From Neodiprion pinetum (lineage: Eukaryota > Arthropoda > Insecta > Hymenoptera > Diprionidae), in assembly GCF_021155775.2 (NCBI RefSeq), contig NC_060237.1, positions 17,940,970 to 18,004,969 of the forward strand: a DNA stretch of 64,000 bases. Direction: 5' to 3'. The notes under the pieces were generated by a model, which was not told the DNA's origin, made no database searches, and worked only from the letters and a program-made list of their open reading frames with translations. This document shows positions 1-12,594 of this stretch, one piece after another. Both the position numbers and the translations under genes were made by a program. Every line of letters starts with the position of its first letter. Position 1 is the stretch's first letter.

Positions 1-923
1 CGTATCAGGCATTTAGCCATTTGTTTGTCGCGTTTTATCCGACGTCTCTTTGTTTCGATCCATCTCTTTGTGAACTATGTTCTCCGCGCGCTCTCTCGTC
101 GTCTGTTCTCCGCATCTACAGATTCCTGAAGCATTTCCGCACTAACCAACCGTAGCATGCGAAAAATTGCGTGTTTAGACCTCCTGACGTTTCACCGCGG
201 TGCATTATCCGAGTGCCTGAAAGTTATCGAGCTGAAAATCGGTGCAAGCAACCTTTCGCAGCAGAAGAAGGAGAGTGACAGTTTGCAACCATGGAAGCAG
301 TACTCGGAGAGCACGGTGTACTTTGAGTAATACAGTATCAGCGGCGGCTGTATAACAGTGATTAAAAACGTGGAAGGAGCGGAGAATGATTCCCTCCCCC
401 CCTCCGTATTTTCCGCTTCTTCTTTTTTCATCACCTTTTTGCTTTATTTAACGTTTCGAGATGCCCTCTTCCGCTGAATAGAAGGCGCGGAAAGTCCCTT
501 TGAAAAGGTGTGAATCTCCGCAGCAGCCCTCAAAAGGTGACAATGCCCACAATGCGCCACAATGCGACCGAACCTACAGTATAGGATAAACGTCGCGAAT
601 CCATCCATGCCGACGACGAAGCGACCCAAGTGCCGACCCTTTCCTCTCCTCTCCTCTCCTCTCCACGGATTCACGTCACTCATTTACACAGTGCCGCGTA
701 CCTCCGCACGGAGGCGGATCGACGTGCATGTTGCGACAAAATATCATTTTAAACATCCTCGACTACAAAGCGGGGAAATTTCATTGCCGTTTCAACAACG
801 CGGCCACGCCCACGATGTCAAAATATTTCCAAAAGGGTTATACCCACCCCTGCAGACACTGAAAGGGTACAAAATTTCACCATAATAGACATCGAATGCG
901 CCTACATGTACGCGCACCTCGAT

Positions 924-952
924 GCACATATGTACATGGAATACATATGTGC
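924..952. repeat. Perfect hairpin, 11-bp arms and 7-base loop
   Basis: GCACATATGTA (924-934) pairs with TACATATGTGC (942-952) around CATGGAA. It sits among other ATGTA/TACAT words, so it may come from local simple-sequence drift. Confidence 0.6.
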
Positions 953-1037
953 TATATGTACACGCTTTGCATTGTTCGATTGTACTCGACCCGATATTAT
1001 GGCGTACGAGCTTTTGAGGGCCATTGTTGTGACCAGC

Positions 1038-1068
1038 TGAGTCAAAATGGCCGACACTGTGACGTCAC
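1038..1068. promoter_or_regulatory. AP-1 site, ATGGCC and palindromic CRE in 31 bases
   Basis: TGAGTCA (1038-1044) is an AP-1/bZIP site. AAATGGCC follows, which contains a Pho/YY1-type GCCAT on the reverse strand. Then GTGACGTCAC (1059-1068) is a perfect 10-base CRE palindrome. Tight clustering suggests an enhancer. Confidence 0.4.
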
Positions 1069-2417
1069 CGACAGCATGGGACTACATGGTATGTACAACA
1101 ACCACTACTCACACATTCACGTGTCCGATGGTACGACCGAATCTGGATGATCGCATCGTCTTCTTTCGTCACTCGATAAAATATGTTAAACCGAAAGCTC
1201 GTCTTCCATACTTCGGACTGACTCCGAAGCTGTCCCGTTGAACAGGCGTTCGCTGTATCGACGAGTCGTGATGATCGGATACTACAATTCGTTCGCAAGC
1301 TAGCATTTTCTGATCTTCAATTTCAAAATTGACCACACGAGTTGTTTGTTTTGCGTTAGTTCCTGGACGACGATTTTTATCAGTATTAGCACCACCGTTT
1401 CTTCAGAGTGTCAGTAGCAACTAACGATTCATTCGAAAAGAAAACAACACCTTCAATTCCTTCAATTTCTATATCGACGAGTAAACAATTTCGAGTAATT
1501 CATGCCAACATAATCTTCCCTTTCGTACGTTATACACACAATTTCGACACAGAAGACAAACGTGTTTCCGTTGTTAGTAAGTTCGCCGCAGTCTTGCGCT
1601 GTAACATCAGCAGCAGCAGTTCAACGGGTCATTGTTTCACCAGTATGCACTGTTCAACGTCGCGTGTGCAGCTTCGTCTCTGTCCGCCTAATTGAGATGT
1701 CAGTCACGATTCCTAGATTAGGGAGTGAAAATTGCGTTTAAGCTACCACCTTGTCACAACTTCACGCGTTTCAATCCGTTATACAATATAACGTTAGACC
1801 GTCAACGCGCGAATGTTTTCCACGGCTGGTACTAAATCGTTAATGTCCCAACACAGCGGTGGGTGAGATATTATAATGTGTCGGATATGAAAGTTACACG
1901 CTTTTATCCGTTACGGGCATCAAGTATCCGGACATAAGTTGGTCCTGATGAAATTGGATTAAAGTTAAAAAAGGAGTTAATAACACTCGTCTGAACTCGT
2001 TACATTTCATTAATGGTTTTCAATCGGTCCGAGGCTTGGAAAGTTGTACTCTAATCCAAGCTCAGTTATAACGCATAACAGAGACAATCACGATGTGGCA
2101 TCTTTATTGCAATTTCATCGGAATACCAATATTTATAGCTCCTCGAACGCCAATGTCAGGAAGTGACTGAAAACAAAATTTTCAAACAAGGATATCGGGA
2201 TTGCATTGATGTTCGGGCTAGGCAATAACGTGACGAGGAGAAAATAAGAAACCAGCTGATCGCTTCGAGCGTACCTTGCGAATACCGGAACACAACCGGA
2301 TGGCAGAATTCTGGCTTACACTTTGTTGCATCGATTGAACGTAAAGTGAACGACGAGAGGGAAAACTGCTTCAACAATGAAAGAGGGGTTTCTTGTCTCG
2401 GGGTTTCGTGATTTCTA

Positions 2418-2431
2418 CCGCTAGATGGCGA
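2418..2431 (+). promoter_or_regulatory. CTCF-like site
   Basis: CCGCTAGATGGCGA matches the CTCF core CCRSYAGRKGGCRS at 13 of 14 positions. It lies in a small GC-richer block (about 2390-2640). CTCF sites mark insulator or domain boundaries. This is a motif match only. Confidence 0.4.
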
Positions 2432-2814
2432 CTGCCGATAAGTTGAAGCCCGGAGCCGAGGACTGATTCGCGTTCTCTCGTCACGCGTGTTTCTCGCGAA
2501 ATGCCAGCGTCAAGGTTTTACTTTTCGGTTTTCCGCGGTTTCGAGTCGCAGGCGCCCGACTTTAGCCACCCCTGAACCGTGACAGCGTAAGTTCCGGCTG
2601 AAGCAGACGGCACTAAAGCGATCGTCGTGTTGGTTGGTTCGTGTGGCTCTCAAACCGCTGCTCCAGGCACTCACTGTTACTAATTAAGGGTGGCTTCAGT
2701 ACGCGTGTTAATTCCTCATTAATATCTTTGTCACCTCCTCCGGTAACTACCTACCCCCACTCCTCGCGCCCTGCGCCGCCGGTTCTCTTTACCGTTTCTT
2801 CACTCTCTTTTTCT

Positions 2815-2817
<3 letters not shown>

Positions 2818-2864
<47 letters not shown>

Positions 2865-2876
2865 TATATGTATATC
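2818..2876. repeat. (TA)n microsatellite
   Basis: A run of TA dinucleotides with a few C/G interruptions near the right end. It encodes the artificial I-Y peptides in several frames, which are not genes. Confidence 0.95.
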
Positions 2877-2999
2877 GTAATGTGTCCTTTTGCCACCCCT
2901 CGCCGAGCACTTGATACGTCGGTAGGTGCGGAAAAAAGGAGAATCGAAGTCGAAATTACGCCCGGTTTTAATCGTAAAAAACCAGGCTCGGTACAACCA

Positions 3000-3426
3000 C
3001 ACTGAGAGAAATTTTTAGTTCAAGTTACCGCTCGGTCCTCAACTATTTTCATTTTTTAACACAGTCGATAAATATAGTTCCAGGTAGAAAATGAAAATTA
3101 GTTTTCTAGCTGTTACCGGAAAGTCTAGTATCCGTTACTTTTGTTTCTTATTACGAGCACTGTTGTTATATTTTCTTGCAACTGTTGCGAAAATTCAATG
3201 CTTGTGCAAGAACAAATTGACGTCAAGGCCTTGTTTAACCAAAAAAGTAGAGTAAACCGAAGAAACTGATTTTGCGTTGCAATTACCAAAAAAGGATCGA
3301 CATAGCGCAAAATGGTTACGCGTACCTCGTTTTTCGTAATTCTAACAATATTCAAGCAGTTTTTTTAACGATACCTGTTTTACTGAATTTTTCTAGTTAC
3401 TGTAACAAATGAAATTTTTCTCAGTG
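3000..3426 (+). mobile_element. MITE copy 1 (full length, about 427 bp)
   Basis: It begins CACTGAGAGAAATTTTTAGT and ends AATGAAATTTTTCTCAGTG. The terminal inverted repeats share CACTGAGA(G/A)AAATTT. It has the same order of internal segments as the copies at 26200, 37251 and 51442. Orientation here means the CACTGAGAG (G-type) end is on the left. The flanks are CA and CT, so the TA duplication has decayed. No coding capacity. Confidence 0.8.
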
Positions 3427-3698
3427 CTCACAAATTCCTAGTTGTGGTTACTGTACGGTATTTAACTATTTTTACGTTTGACCATAACCGTAAAATGTAT
3501 AGTTCAGGGTTCAAAGTGAAAATTAGTTTCGTAGCTGCAGCCAAAAATCTAATGATGTATTAATCATTGTTTTTTTTTTTTATCATACTAAGTAGAATTA
3601 GTTTCTTGCGATTCTAACATTCTTCAAACGGTTATTTAAACGATATTTATTTTACTAGAATTTCATGGTAACGATAACAAATCTACTTTTCTCAATGT
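3427..3698 (+). mobile_element. Decayed MITE copy adjoining copy 1
   Basis: Directly after copy 1 the same segment order reappears in diverged form: GGTTACTGTACGGTATTTAA, then a GTGAAAATTAGTTTCGTAGC segment, then the TTCTAACATTCTTCAAACGG and CTCAATG end. It has many substitutions and an internal loss, so it is an older insertion of the same family. Confidence 0.5.
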
Positions 3699-4984
3699 GC
3701 AAATCTTTGCCCAAATTTCCAACATCCGGTTTCACTTCTTACTAGATTGGAAATATGTAAATCAGCTTCAACGACTTTTAACCATAACGGAACGTTTACT
3801 GTAATATTCACCTTAAATCTCCGATATTGGATAACTGAAATCAGCAAATCTCCAATTTGAAAATAATAAAATTACTGATGATTGTGACAAAAATTTTAAC
3901 CGATCCTACACCGCAACACGCGCATAAAACCAGACACATTCTTATTTATGATTTTGTAATTGACGGTTGTGATGGTTGTCAAAGAATTTCCTGTTCTTCT
4001 TCACATCTACTTTATACAAGAAACAAATATTTGAGTTGAAAAAGTGACAAAGGGAAATCGAGCGCTTTTTCGTCGAACATAAAACAAAGAATGTTGAATT
4101 GAAATTTCCAGTGTGCCTCTCCGCTAAAATGTTTCCGTCCATTTGGCTTTGAGCTCTAATTACCGGTTCTTCCTCCGCAGGACGGCATTAAAAATCCGTA
4201 ACGCGACGACTAACGGACTTACCACACATGTAAAATTAGATTTTTTAAAATCTACGCAGGAAGTAATTCGGCAAGTCGTAATCGCAACTCGTTCATCCGA
4301 AAATATTACATTTCATTTCATTAATTGTTTCTAAACGCTATTAAGAAATATTTTCTACATTGTTTATCAAGTTTGTGAACTTGACGCGACTTCAATCATT
4401 CGATGTTTCAAATTCAATCAGTTTTTGGCGCTCGCAGAACACAAATCATCAAATAACAACCGAGTACTGTTTGTCTCTCAGGATTTCCGAATGTAAGGTG
4501 TAATTGTACCACACGATCGATACGCATAATCCAGGGGCAGTACTTTTTTTTCACGAGAGAAAATTGGATCGTTAACGAGTCGGCTGCCGGAACCTCAAAG
4601 ACCGGCACAGCTCGCAAAATACGGTTTGCAATCGGCGGCTTGTTCTTACCGCGTAGGGAGGGAATATTTCACGGCGGGTTGAATCGCGGAGTCTGAAGTT
4701 GTTAAGACAACCAATTCTCTCGGAAACATCTTGTTAGGAATACTTTGGCCTACAGAGGCGGGCGGGGCTGGAAATACGCTGCATGGATGGGTAAATCGTC
4801 TCCGAGAAAACTCTCCCTCCACTTTGTCCTTGAAATTGATGCCGATGACGCGTTTTATCACACACCAATCCTCGCCTTCGTCTCCCGTTTCCACACAAAG
4901 AAGAACCCCGATATAATTACCGGTTAACGCGAACGAACCACGCGTCGTCCGTAACACCGAGAAGCGAGAAATATTCGCAAAGTT

Positions 4985-5190
4985 TCCAGTCGCGGTTACC
5001 GTACAGTTTTTAAATTTTTTTGTGTTTTTCCATTCAAAATGTGAACGATTTTTATAGCGGTAGGAATAAAAAAAAATCTGGTATTTACTGTTGCGATTCT
5101 TTTTTATTCTGTCCAATTGTATGAATTTACTTTCATGTAACTGTAATATCGTTATTTAATGTTCACGCGACAGTAAATTGACGCTAAGGA
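4985..5190 (+). mobile_element. Strongly decayed MITE fragment
   Basis: GCGGTTACCGTACAGTTTTTA and AGTAAATTGACGCTAAGGAC match the order and spacing of family segments (GGTTACCG... and ...AAATTGACGTTAAAGCC). Both ends are lost. The first part of the open frame 4646-5116 (minus) is made of this repeat. Confidence 0.35.
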
Positions 5191-8100
5191 CCGAATTATT
5201 AAGTAACTGATATAACAAGTTTGCTACAAAGCTTCTGAGACAGGTGATTTGGTTTTTTGAGCTGGTCAGTTGATAAGTAAAAATTCTATACATGTGAATC
5301 CGAATCGTTATGATTTATAGATGATTCTAAACTCACGATCGAGCAATAAACGAATTGTGACGATTGGTAGGAATAAATTGAACTACATTGTATCAGAATT
5401 AGACAATGAATGTAGATTTTTCTATTGAAATAAGAAAAAATCATCGATACAACGAATGTAGTCGTTGTGAATTTTGTGACAATTCTCAAAGTGCGCACAA
5501 GCCTCTGAATTTATGCCGTCCAAATGATTCCCACATTAGATCGACCATGGCGTAAGAACGTGTCGCAACTGAAACAGCCTCAATTTTCTTCCAGCATCGA
5601 TTTCTCCGCTGATCAATTCGACGGCGTGAAGTCGTTGAGTTAAAACGCGTGAGACAGAAAAGGGATGATGGACAATTCACCGCTGCCGCTCCCTACTTTT
5701 TTTCTCTCTCGCCTTGAGTGTATAAACGGTTTAAAATTGAACCAGTGGCTGGTGAAACGAGCTTCCGTGGATCCCCTTCGTACCCTGCCCAGACCTTCGT
5801 CTAGGCGTCGAGTCTATTCATCAGCTGCGCGGGGATAATTAGGAGCACGCTTAACCTGATTTGAAATATTCAGAGCACTGGGAAGAATTTCATTTCCTAT
5901 AATTACTAGAACGACCTCGTGAAATCTGTATCGTCGCAACAATGGTTCAAATATTATTGACGCGACAAGAAAACGCGCCGTCGTACAAGCGACTATCGTT
6001 GTGAATCCTACATTTTCTGGTTATCGAAACGTTTTGTGCTGTCGTTGGGAACGAGGCGCACCTTGGCAATTTTCGACCTGGTATATTGTCGGGATTTGAA
6101 TGGCGTCAAGGTAGCTCGAACCGGTCATCGTTTAATAGGCAGTTTCCGAGGGTTTCTCAACGAAAAATAGTCTCCGGTTTCCCTAAGAATCTCCAGTTAC
6201 CGATATTAGCGTTTCAATGAACTGGGCGTAAGTACGCCTCGGAAATGTTTTGACAAGAAATTTAATATTCTTCTTCTGCTCCTGGCAGAGGTCATCGGAA
6301 ATCCTCGGCTCGCCCAGGTAAGTTCAGCAAATTCAATTCCCGCGTTTATTGTCTGCCATATTTTTCTCCCAGGGATACTAGTTTCAGGAATATCCAGACT
6401 GGCCGACACACACGACAGGCTGTCGAATCTTCGGTACGCCAAAAAATAACACTATTAACAAATGGAAATTGACGTTTTCTCGACGGCATTTGGATTAGCT
6501 TCGTATTTTCACGTGAAATTCACAGACAAAAGCAACTAAAATCTCTCCAACGATTAATACGTATAATTGCAACACGAGCTGGCTGCAACGGCTCGGTCAA
6601 AAAAATCTGTATTGATCCGCATCCGTGTGCCAATCTGCAACCCTCTAACGTGCATCGCCAGACACGCTGCACCGACAGTCACTCGTGCACCAAAAAGCGA
6701 CGATTATAATAGTAATAATTCCGAACCTGTCAGCCGATATTTGAAACAACGTTACTTGCGGGGCGGCGGGAAAAGCGGGAAAAGAAGTTAATGGTTTGGA
6801 AACGCCGAAGTCATTGCCTCCCTACTTCGCGTATGAATATCAAATGAGCACGCGGGACCATCTATGACGTCATTATCGCCTATCCACCCTCGCGCTCCGT
6901 CTGCTGCGTAAATAGAATTCCCACATATGCGTATAACTTTCGCGTTGAGAAATCAGAAAATCATCCGGAGAGTAAACCGTGATTTTTCTCATCACTCCAC
7001 GATCGTGCGCTTATTTCTCACGTGGTGTAGGATTTGAGATGGGGAAGTCAATTAGCTTGGCTGAAGGTGCCGGGTCTTTTCAATTACTTTTTTTTTTTTT
7101 TTTATTACCTCTTTCTCTTTCGTTTACCCGGTGTTCTCTGTTCCGACCAGACGGCGAGAGCCAGGAATGAGAAAACACCGAACTTGGGGTTTTTTGACAA
7201 TGCATTTTTACAGACCGTAGTGCTAATTAATCTGATAAAACATTGTTGAAAATCACAAACCGCAAACGCGGATTAAAGCAAGGTGATGAATAATTCGTAT
7301 TTATGGTTGAAACGGGTGGCGTGAATTTACGTCAAATGAACAATTCGGAACCTCGCTCAGCACGTTTAGTGCAAAGTCTAGACCATTTTATACGTGCCTG
7401 GTATACAAAAGGGATTTTGGTAGTTCAAACATTGACCCTGAATTATTTTGGAGAACGACCGTCGTCACGCGAGTCAATTTTGAAATTGGATTAAATAGCA
7501 AAAGGGGTGAGATAATTCATATCTCTCGCGTATAATTGAAAGGAAAAGGAAAGGAAAATTAGTATCTACTTAGCAGAGTGGTAAAATTAGCTCACCTGAA
7601 CTCGTGTTGGAAAAGGTGTTCTTCAGTTGGGAGAATCCTGGAAAATGAAAACAGAGTCGTAAACTGTGTAACAGCGGTCACACTGTAAATCAAATAACTC
7701 AACACTGGCAAACCAGCACGCCTGGGCGTGAAATCTAATCACACATTATGTAAGTTTAAAGAAAAAAAAAATGAAGATTTCTGTGAGCAGAGGACGCGAT
7801 AACGACAACATCACAAGTTTTGTTTCACGTTTGTCTCGATAAATGACGCATAGAAAAATGCCTACTTGCAGTATCTCTCATTTTCCCTCCTTGGACCCCA
7901 CGAAAAACTTTTTCCCTTCGTTGAGGAAAAATTGAATATAACTATACTTGTCACTGGCACATCCTACGCTCATCGCAACATTAAATTCGTTCGTTTAACC
8001 GACTACAAGTTGGAAAAAATGAAAACGATCACTCGCGAGAAAGAAGATTTCATACTTTGTGTCGATCTACGAAACTCAGTTTTATTTCTTACCCAGAATT

Positions 8101-9796
8101 ATAAATTTTTCGGTAACGATAAAAAATAATACTGTATCGAACAGTCGAGGAGTTTTGTAGTACAAACCAGAAAAAAAAAAATAAATAAATAAACGGGGAT
8201 TTCTCTCGGTGCTTGCACTCAACGATTTTCCTTTTCCCCGGATTAATTTATAGAAAACAATGTGGAAGCCATGGTCTCGTGGAAGCAAAGAACGCGCTCG
8301 CTCACTCGCCGCGTTTCCGTGCAGCCCCATTTTAAGATACGGGCTCGTTAAAGTCGTTTGGGGTGGCTTCCCTCCCTCTTCCTCGCTCCGCCGCTTTTTC
8401 TCCCTCTCACTCCCTCAACCCCGCGGCTCTATCGCTCTATCTTTCCACCGGTTTTCCCCCTCGCAGCCAAACTTTCTCAGAAGGCAAGGAATCTTTTTCA
8501 ACCCCTGTTTTTCTCTGGCTTTTCCCTCCCCACGGGTCTTGGAACGCTACGACTTTATTAGAAAATGGCCGAGCTAAAACGTCTTAATACTCAGGCACTG
8601 GTTTCACCATTCAATTTAAAGAAAGACTGGATAAAAGGGCTCCCTGAAACTTGTGCTATATACGGGGACGAGGCAGTTCGTATTATTCGCTGGAGAAATA
8701 CTACAAGAGCACAATATACTTTCTACCGATAGGGTAGGATATCCTTTTAGCTTGGAAAAATAATCACCGATAACACGCGGATCAATATCTGTATAAATAT
8801 CTTTGGAAGTCAAATCGAAACGCGGTCGTAAAAGGTTTTCGCAAATTGGGATTGACGTTGCGTAGAAACAAAAGTTGCAGATTTCGAATGAATAACGCTG
8901 AAACTTATTTAGCCTAATTTTCAAGCTTTTTTTTTCATATTTCGGAGCGTAGAGCGCTTTCCGAAACCGCTTTAAAAAAATTCTGAATCTCTCATCTTGA
9001 ACCAAATTGGACATTGTCGAAGAACATTTTCACTTAGCCATTGCGTGAAATTTATACGCAATAAAGCATGTATCAAGTTGGTCATTTTTCTCGGTACATT
9101 CGGGTGAAAATTTTCTCCGAGAATGACAAAGAACGAAGAGAAAGTATACAGATGATTCCTGAATATGATCGGCAAGGAAGTGCGAAACCGAATGGCGCAG
9201 GAAAATACCGGATCTGATTTCCGGTGAGTGTGGGGATTTTCATCGGCGAGCATAACGCGTCTTACCTAAACTTGGATTGTTCACTTGGGAATACCGGTAA
9301 TTTTTTGCCTCCGTTATAGGGATAGAAAGAAACGAAGCAAGAAATATCTCCCCGGTACCTACGAGGCTGAGAAATATAAACCGCAATTATAACCGCGTGC
9401 GACGGCGTTGTGAGAAGAGGGGATTTCAGATTTTTTGGAAAAACGCAGACAATAAAGGCGTGCCCACTGCACGTTTCACCATTGAGTGAAATACCACTTC
9501 CTAGTTCTCCGGTTACTCTAGTGCCGGGGAGTATTTTGACAAGATCTTATTGTCGAGGGGGGCTAAGCCCTATTGAACCCATTATGACCCTATTAGTATT
9601 ATACCGGGATTTGCGGTTATTCCTTGAAAGATCCTTTCTGGAGGAAAGGAGGCGTGCTGCCCGGCCACGGGCCCTCTTACCTTTTCACGCGACGTGCGCC
9701 CCTAACCTACCCACCTACCTACATACATATAATATACATTATACACAGGTGTCTACCTTACCCACGTGTCGGGCGCTCCTTAAGCAGCATTCTAAC
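5191..9796. other. No gene seen: AT-rich DNA with a CRE site
   Basis: Short frames only. There are homopolymer tracts (poly-T near 7089-7103, A-runs near 7762 and 8171) and a pyrimidine-rich GC-richer stretch at 8350-8540. No homeodomain-type or other conserved coding segment was recognised on either strand. Confidence 0.5.
6865..6872. promoter_or_regulatory. CRE site
   Basis: A perfect TGACGTCA palindrome inside a GC-richer stretch (about 6830-6930). Confidence 0.4.
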
Positions 9797-10471
9797 CATG
9801 GAGACTGGAGTAAAGGAGTGGACACAGCGTGCTTCAGAAATGTACACGAAATCCCGGCCTAAAACGGCGGCGCTGCGATCGAAAAGATCGTAGTCATATA
9901 TATATATATATACATATTTTGATCAGACACACTGTCACTACTTATTTCCTAACCTCAATGTGGCAAAATTCGTGCAGTGTTTACGTTTACATGTGTAAAA
10001 CTTTTCGTTATTAATGTGCAGTGTTAATTGATTTATTATGTTTATTAAAATCGGTGGATCAAATTTCGTTGAATAAAAATAAGCTGAAACATTAGTGAAT
10101 GAAATTACCTTGCTCAGAGAAGAAAACGTCGAATCGTACGATGAAAACTCGAAATTGAATTGTTGATAGAGATTGTGACACAAATCACAACTGTTCTTAC
10201 ACGAAAAGCACGGCACAAGATACTTTGCACAAGCACTGATAAAACAAAAATAGTCTTCTTAACCTTCAATATACTATCATTTAGGTGAGTAACTTTTCAT
10301 TCTACCGCGCAAGCGCGGATCGGTCACTACTTTTATTACTATATTTACGATCTTTTCGACCCATGCGATGCTAGTGGCAGAGCGGAGAACTAATTGAAGG
10401 ACGGGTTTTTGAGGACGCCGTTACTACTTATTCTCCTATGCTGTGTCCACTCCTTTACTCTAGTCTCCATG
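9797..10471. repeat. Region bounded by a 32-bp inverted repeat (31/32 identical)
   Basis: CATGGAGACTGGAGTAAAGG continuing to GAGTGGACACAGC (9797-9828) reappears as its reverse complement at 10440-10471 with one mismatch. The 611 bases between hold a short (TA)n tract and no credible gene. Near-perfect arms at this spacing suggest a recent insertion or a pair of conserved sites. No target-site duplication is obvious. Confidence 0.55.
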
Positions 10472-10936
10472 ATTCTAACATCGACTGGATTTAGTCGAGG
10501 AAGCTGATCGACTCTGCGTTTATTACGCGAGAGGTGTTTTTAAACGATTCTATCATTTCCTCGCGATCGCAACGTTGGAAATTATTTTTGAAATTATCTA
10601 ATACCGACGTTTCTTTCAACACATGCAAATCTCTGCATGTCAAAGAATCTCGTGAAAAGCTTATTCTGCCGTAAACGTGGATACAAAATTCTGCTAAACG
10701 GTATTGGGAAACTTTTTTCTGCTGTTACAAAAAAAAAGAAGTGCTTTCTCCCGTTCGCACGAGCGAACGACCGTCATCGATACCGATAATCAAGAATCGC
10801 GTGATACGCACGCTGGAAATTTGTCGATCAAAACTAAATTCGAGGCGGCGTTGAACGGTCATAAATTGTCTGCTACTTATAGACGGAAGCAATTAACGGG
10901 GAGTAGCAATTGAGCGCGTGAGTAATCGAGATTCGC

Positions 10937-10966
10937 AAATGCTGCTGCTGCCGCTGCTGCTGCAGA
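10937..10966. repeat. CTG/CAG-rich short repeat
   Basis: Runs of GCTGCTGCTG and GCTGCTGCTGCAG interrupted by CCG. On the minus strand it reads as glutamine codons, but no gene context supports translation. Confidence 0.6.
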
Positions 10967-11945
10967 TGCGTGTGCACGCGTGTGCGGAAAACGGTGACGG
11001 GGCGGCTTTGGGTGGATGTTCGAGGTGTGAATTGCATGCACGTATGGAACGCCAAGGACTCTCAGCTAGGGACAATTGAGGTGTTGGACTGGAAATTGTT
11101 CTGCTGATTTCGCCGACTTACTCTCAGCTCTTCGTTCACGTTCAGCCTCGCAGACACGTATAGCCTCCTTTGTTCATCCAAACCGAAAATACATACCCTC
11201 TTCACGATTATTCATCCAACGGAGATAGGAATGAGCGCGTGAATTACGGGCTCGGCTGTAACTCCTCCTCCTACTTGTTTATTTATTTTTTTCAATTTTT
11301 TTTTTTTTTTCCTTTTTGTCGTTGCTTCGATTTATTCTTTGCAATTTTTAATCATCGGTTATTAACGAGCAACGAATTGATTCATTCCACTTTGATACTT
11401 GTGAGTAATACACAGCCGGAATAACAAGGCGGAAGAGAAAATTTTTCTGTTAATCACGAAGGGTCAGGTGAATTATTGTAGTTTTCTGTTTTTATAACCA
11501 TTATGTTTCCTTGAAAAAATTTACTTCGATGTATTCGAAATAGATGGTTCAAAATTTGATCACATCCGTCTGCACTCGGTTAATTTTGGTGGCAGGTTCG
11601 TATGCAACTGAACACTCGGCTGCATCAAGCACTCAATTTTTGTGGATCTCGTTTGACGGAAGAAAGATACTTTCTTCGAGTTTACAAGACATTTATTTTT
11701 TAACGTAAAGTTCAATCTAACTGCTAATCTTTCCCATTATAACTCTAGTGTTTAGTGAATTGTACTAGATTTTTGATAAATTAGAATTGCATAGATTTTA
11801 CAGACTGTAACTCGGAAGCAAAGTGACTAATCGAGCATTCTAGGTGAGGCTGAAGTTAGTAACTTCAACAAGAGAAACAAGAGTTTCTTTATCTTTTCAA
11901 CGGTTTACCGAATCTCAGATCCTCGAGTGTGTAACGACGATTTTT

Positions 11946-12594
11946 GAAGTTATACTTCTTTAGGCGCGTTATGAAAAACTGATGAGAGTGAAATTTCAAG
12001 ATGCGCGCGCATCACTGTAACACAAAATTAACAGGATGAAGTTGCCCGCTCAACCGAATTCATTAAGTCTCGAAAAAAAGCTAATGTTGGTACGCTTGTC
12101 GCCTCTGATCACTGTTTTCATATTTATTTATAATATTTATCCACATGGTTTTAGTTTTTACAGTCACAACACGTGTTTTATTTTCATACAAGTGCGAATT
12201 ATATATGTGGCAATAAAATATATTCAGTAGTGATTTAAATTGAATATTTGGATTAATATTATTTACTATTTGTGAATATTAGTGAAAAAATTGTGCTAAA
12301 ATACTTTTTCAAGTGCTCCAATATAATTGAGGTTAGTTATCCGTATGTATTATTTATTCATATAAATATAAATTAAAATATCATGATTTAATATAATTAA
12401 TACTAAATATTATTAAAGTATCAATGTTGAATATTTATTATTGGTTTTTTAATATTTACAAAATAAAGAAATAAATTTAATAGAACATTTAATAAAAAGT
12501 TCGTGACAAAAATTTAATAGATTATTTAAATATAATGTAAGACATCCGTTATTTGTTTTATTGTTTTTTAATGATGACAAAGAAGTATAACTTC
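11946..12594. mobile_element. AT-rich segment bounded by near-palindromic GAAGTATAACTTC motifs
   Basis: GAAGTTATACTTCTTT at 11946-11961 and AAAGAAGTATAACTTC at 12579-12594 are reverse complements. Each has GCGCG on its outer or nearby side. The core between about 12120 and 12560 is extremely AT-rich with no reading frame of note. This looks like a non-autonomous element or its remnant, but the boundaries are approximate. Confidence 0.45.

Larger units (their letters stand above)
1..2390. other. No gene seen: intronic or flanking DNA
   Basis: Mixed composition with overlapping short frames and no recognisable protein, tRNA or rRNA. The only sites of note are the hairpin at 924 and the AP-1/CRE cluster. 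If Vsx continues to the left, this is part of its first intron. Confidence 0.5.

Noticed and set aside
2641..3005. Frames containing IYIYIY repeats
   Set aside because: They are translations of the (TA)n microsatellite.
4646..5116. 156-codon minus-strand open frame
   Set aside because: Its N-terminal third is a decayed MITE fragment, and the remainder has no recognisable feature.
9797..9891. 31-codon frame starting METGVKEWTQ
   Set aside because: Its first ten codons are the inverted-repeat arm, and no splice site or homologue is evident.
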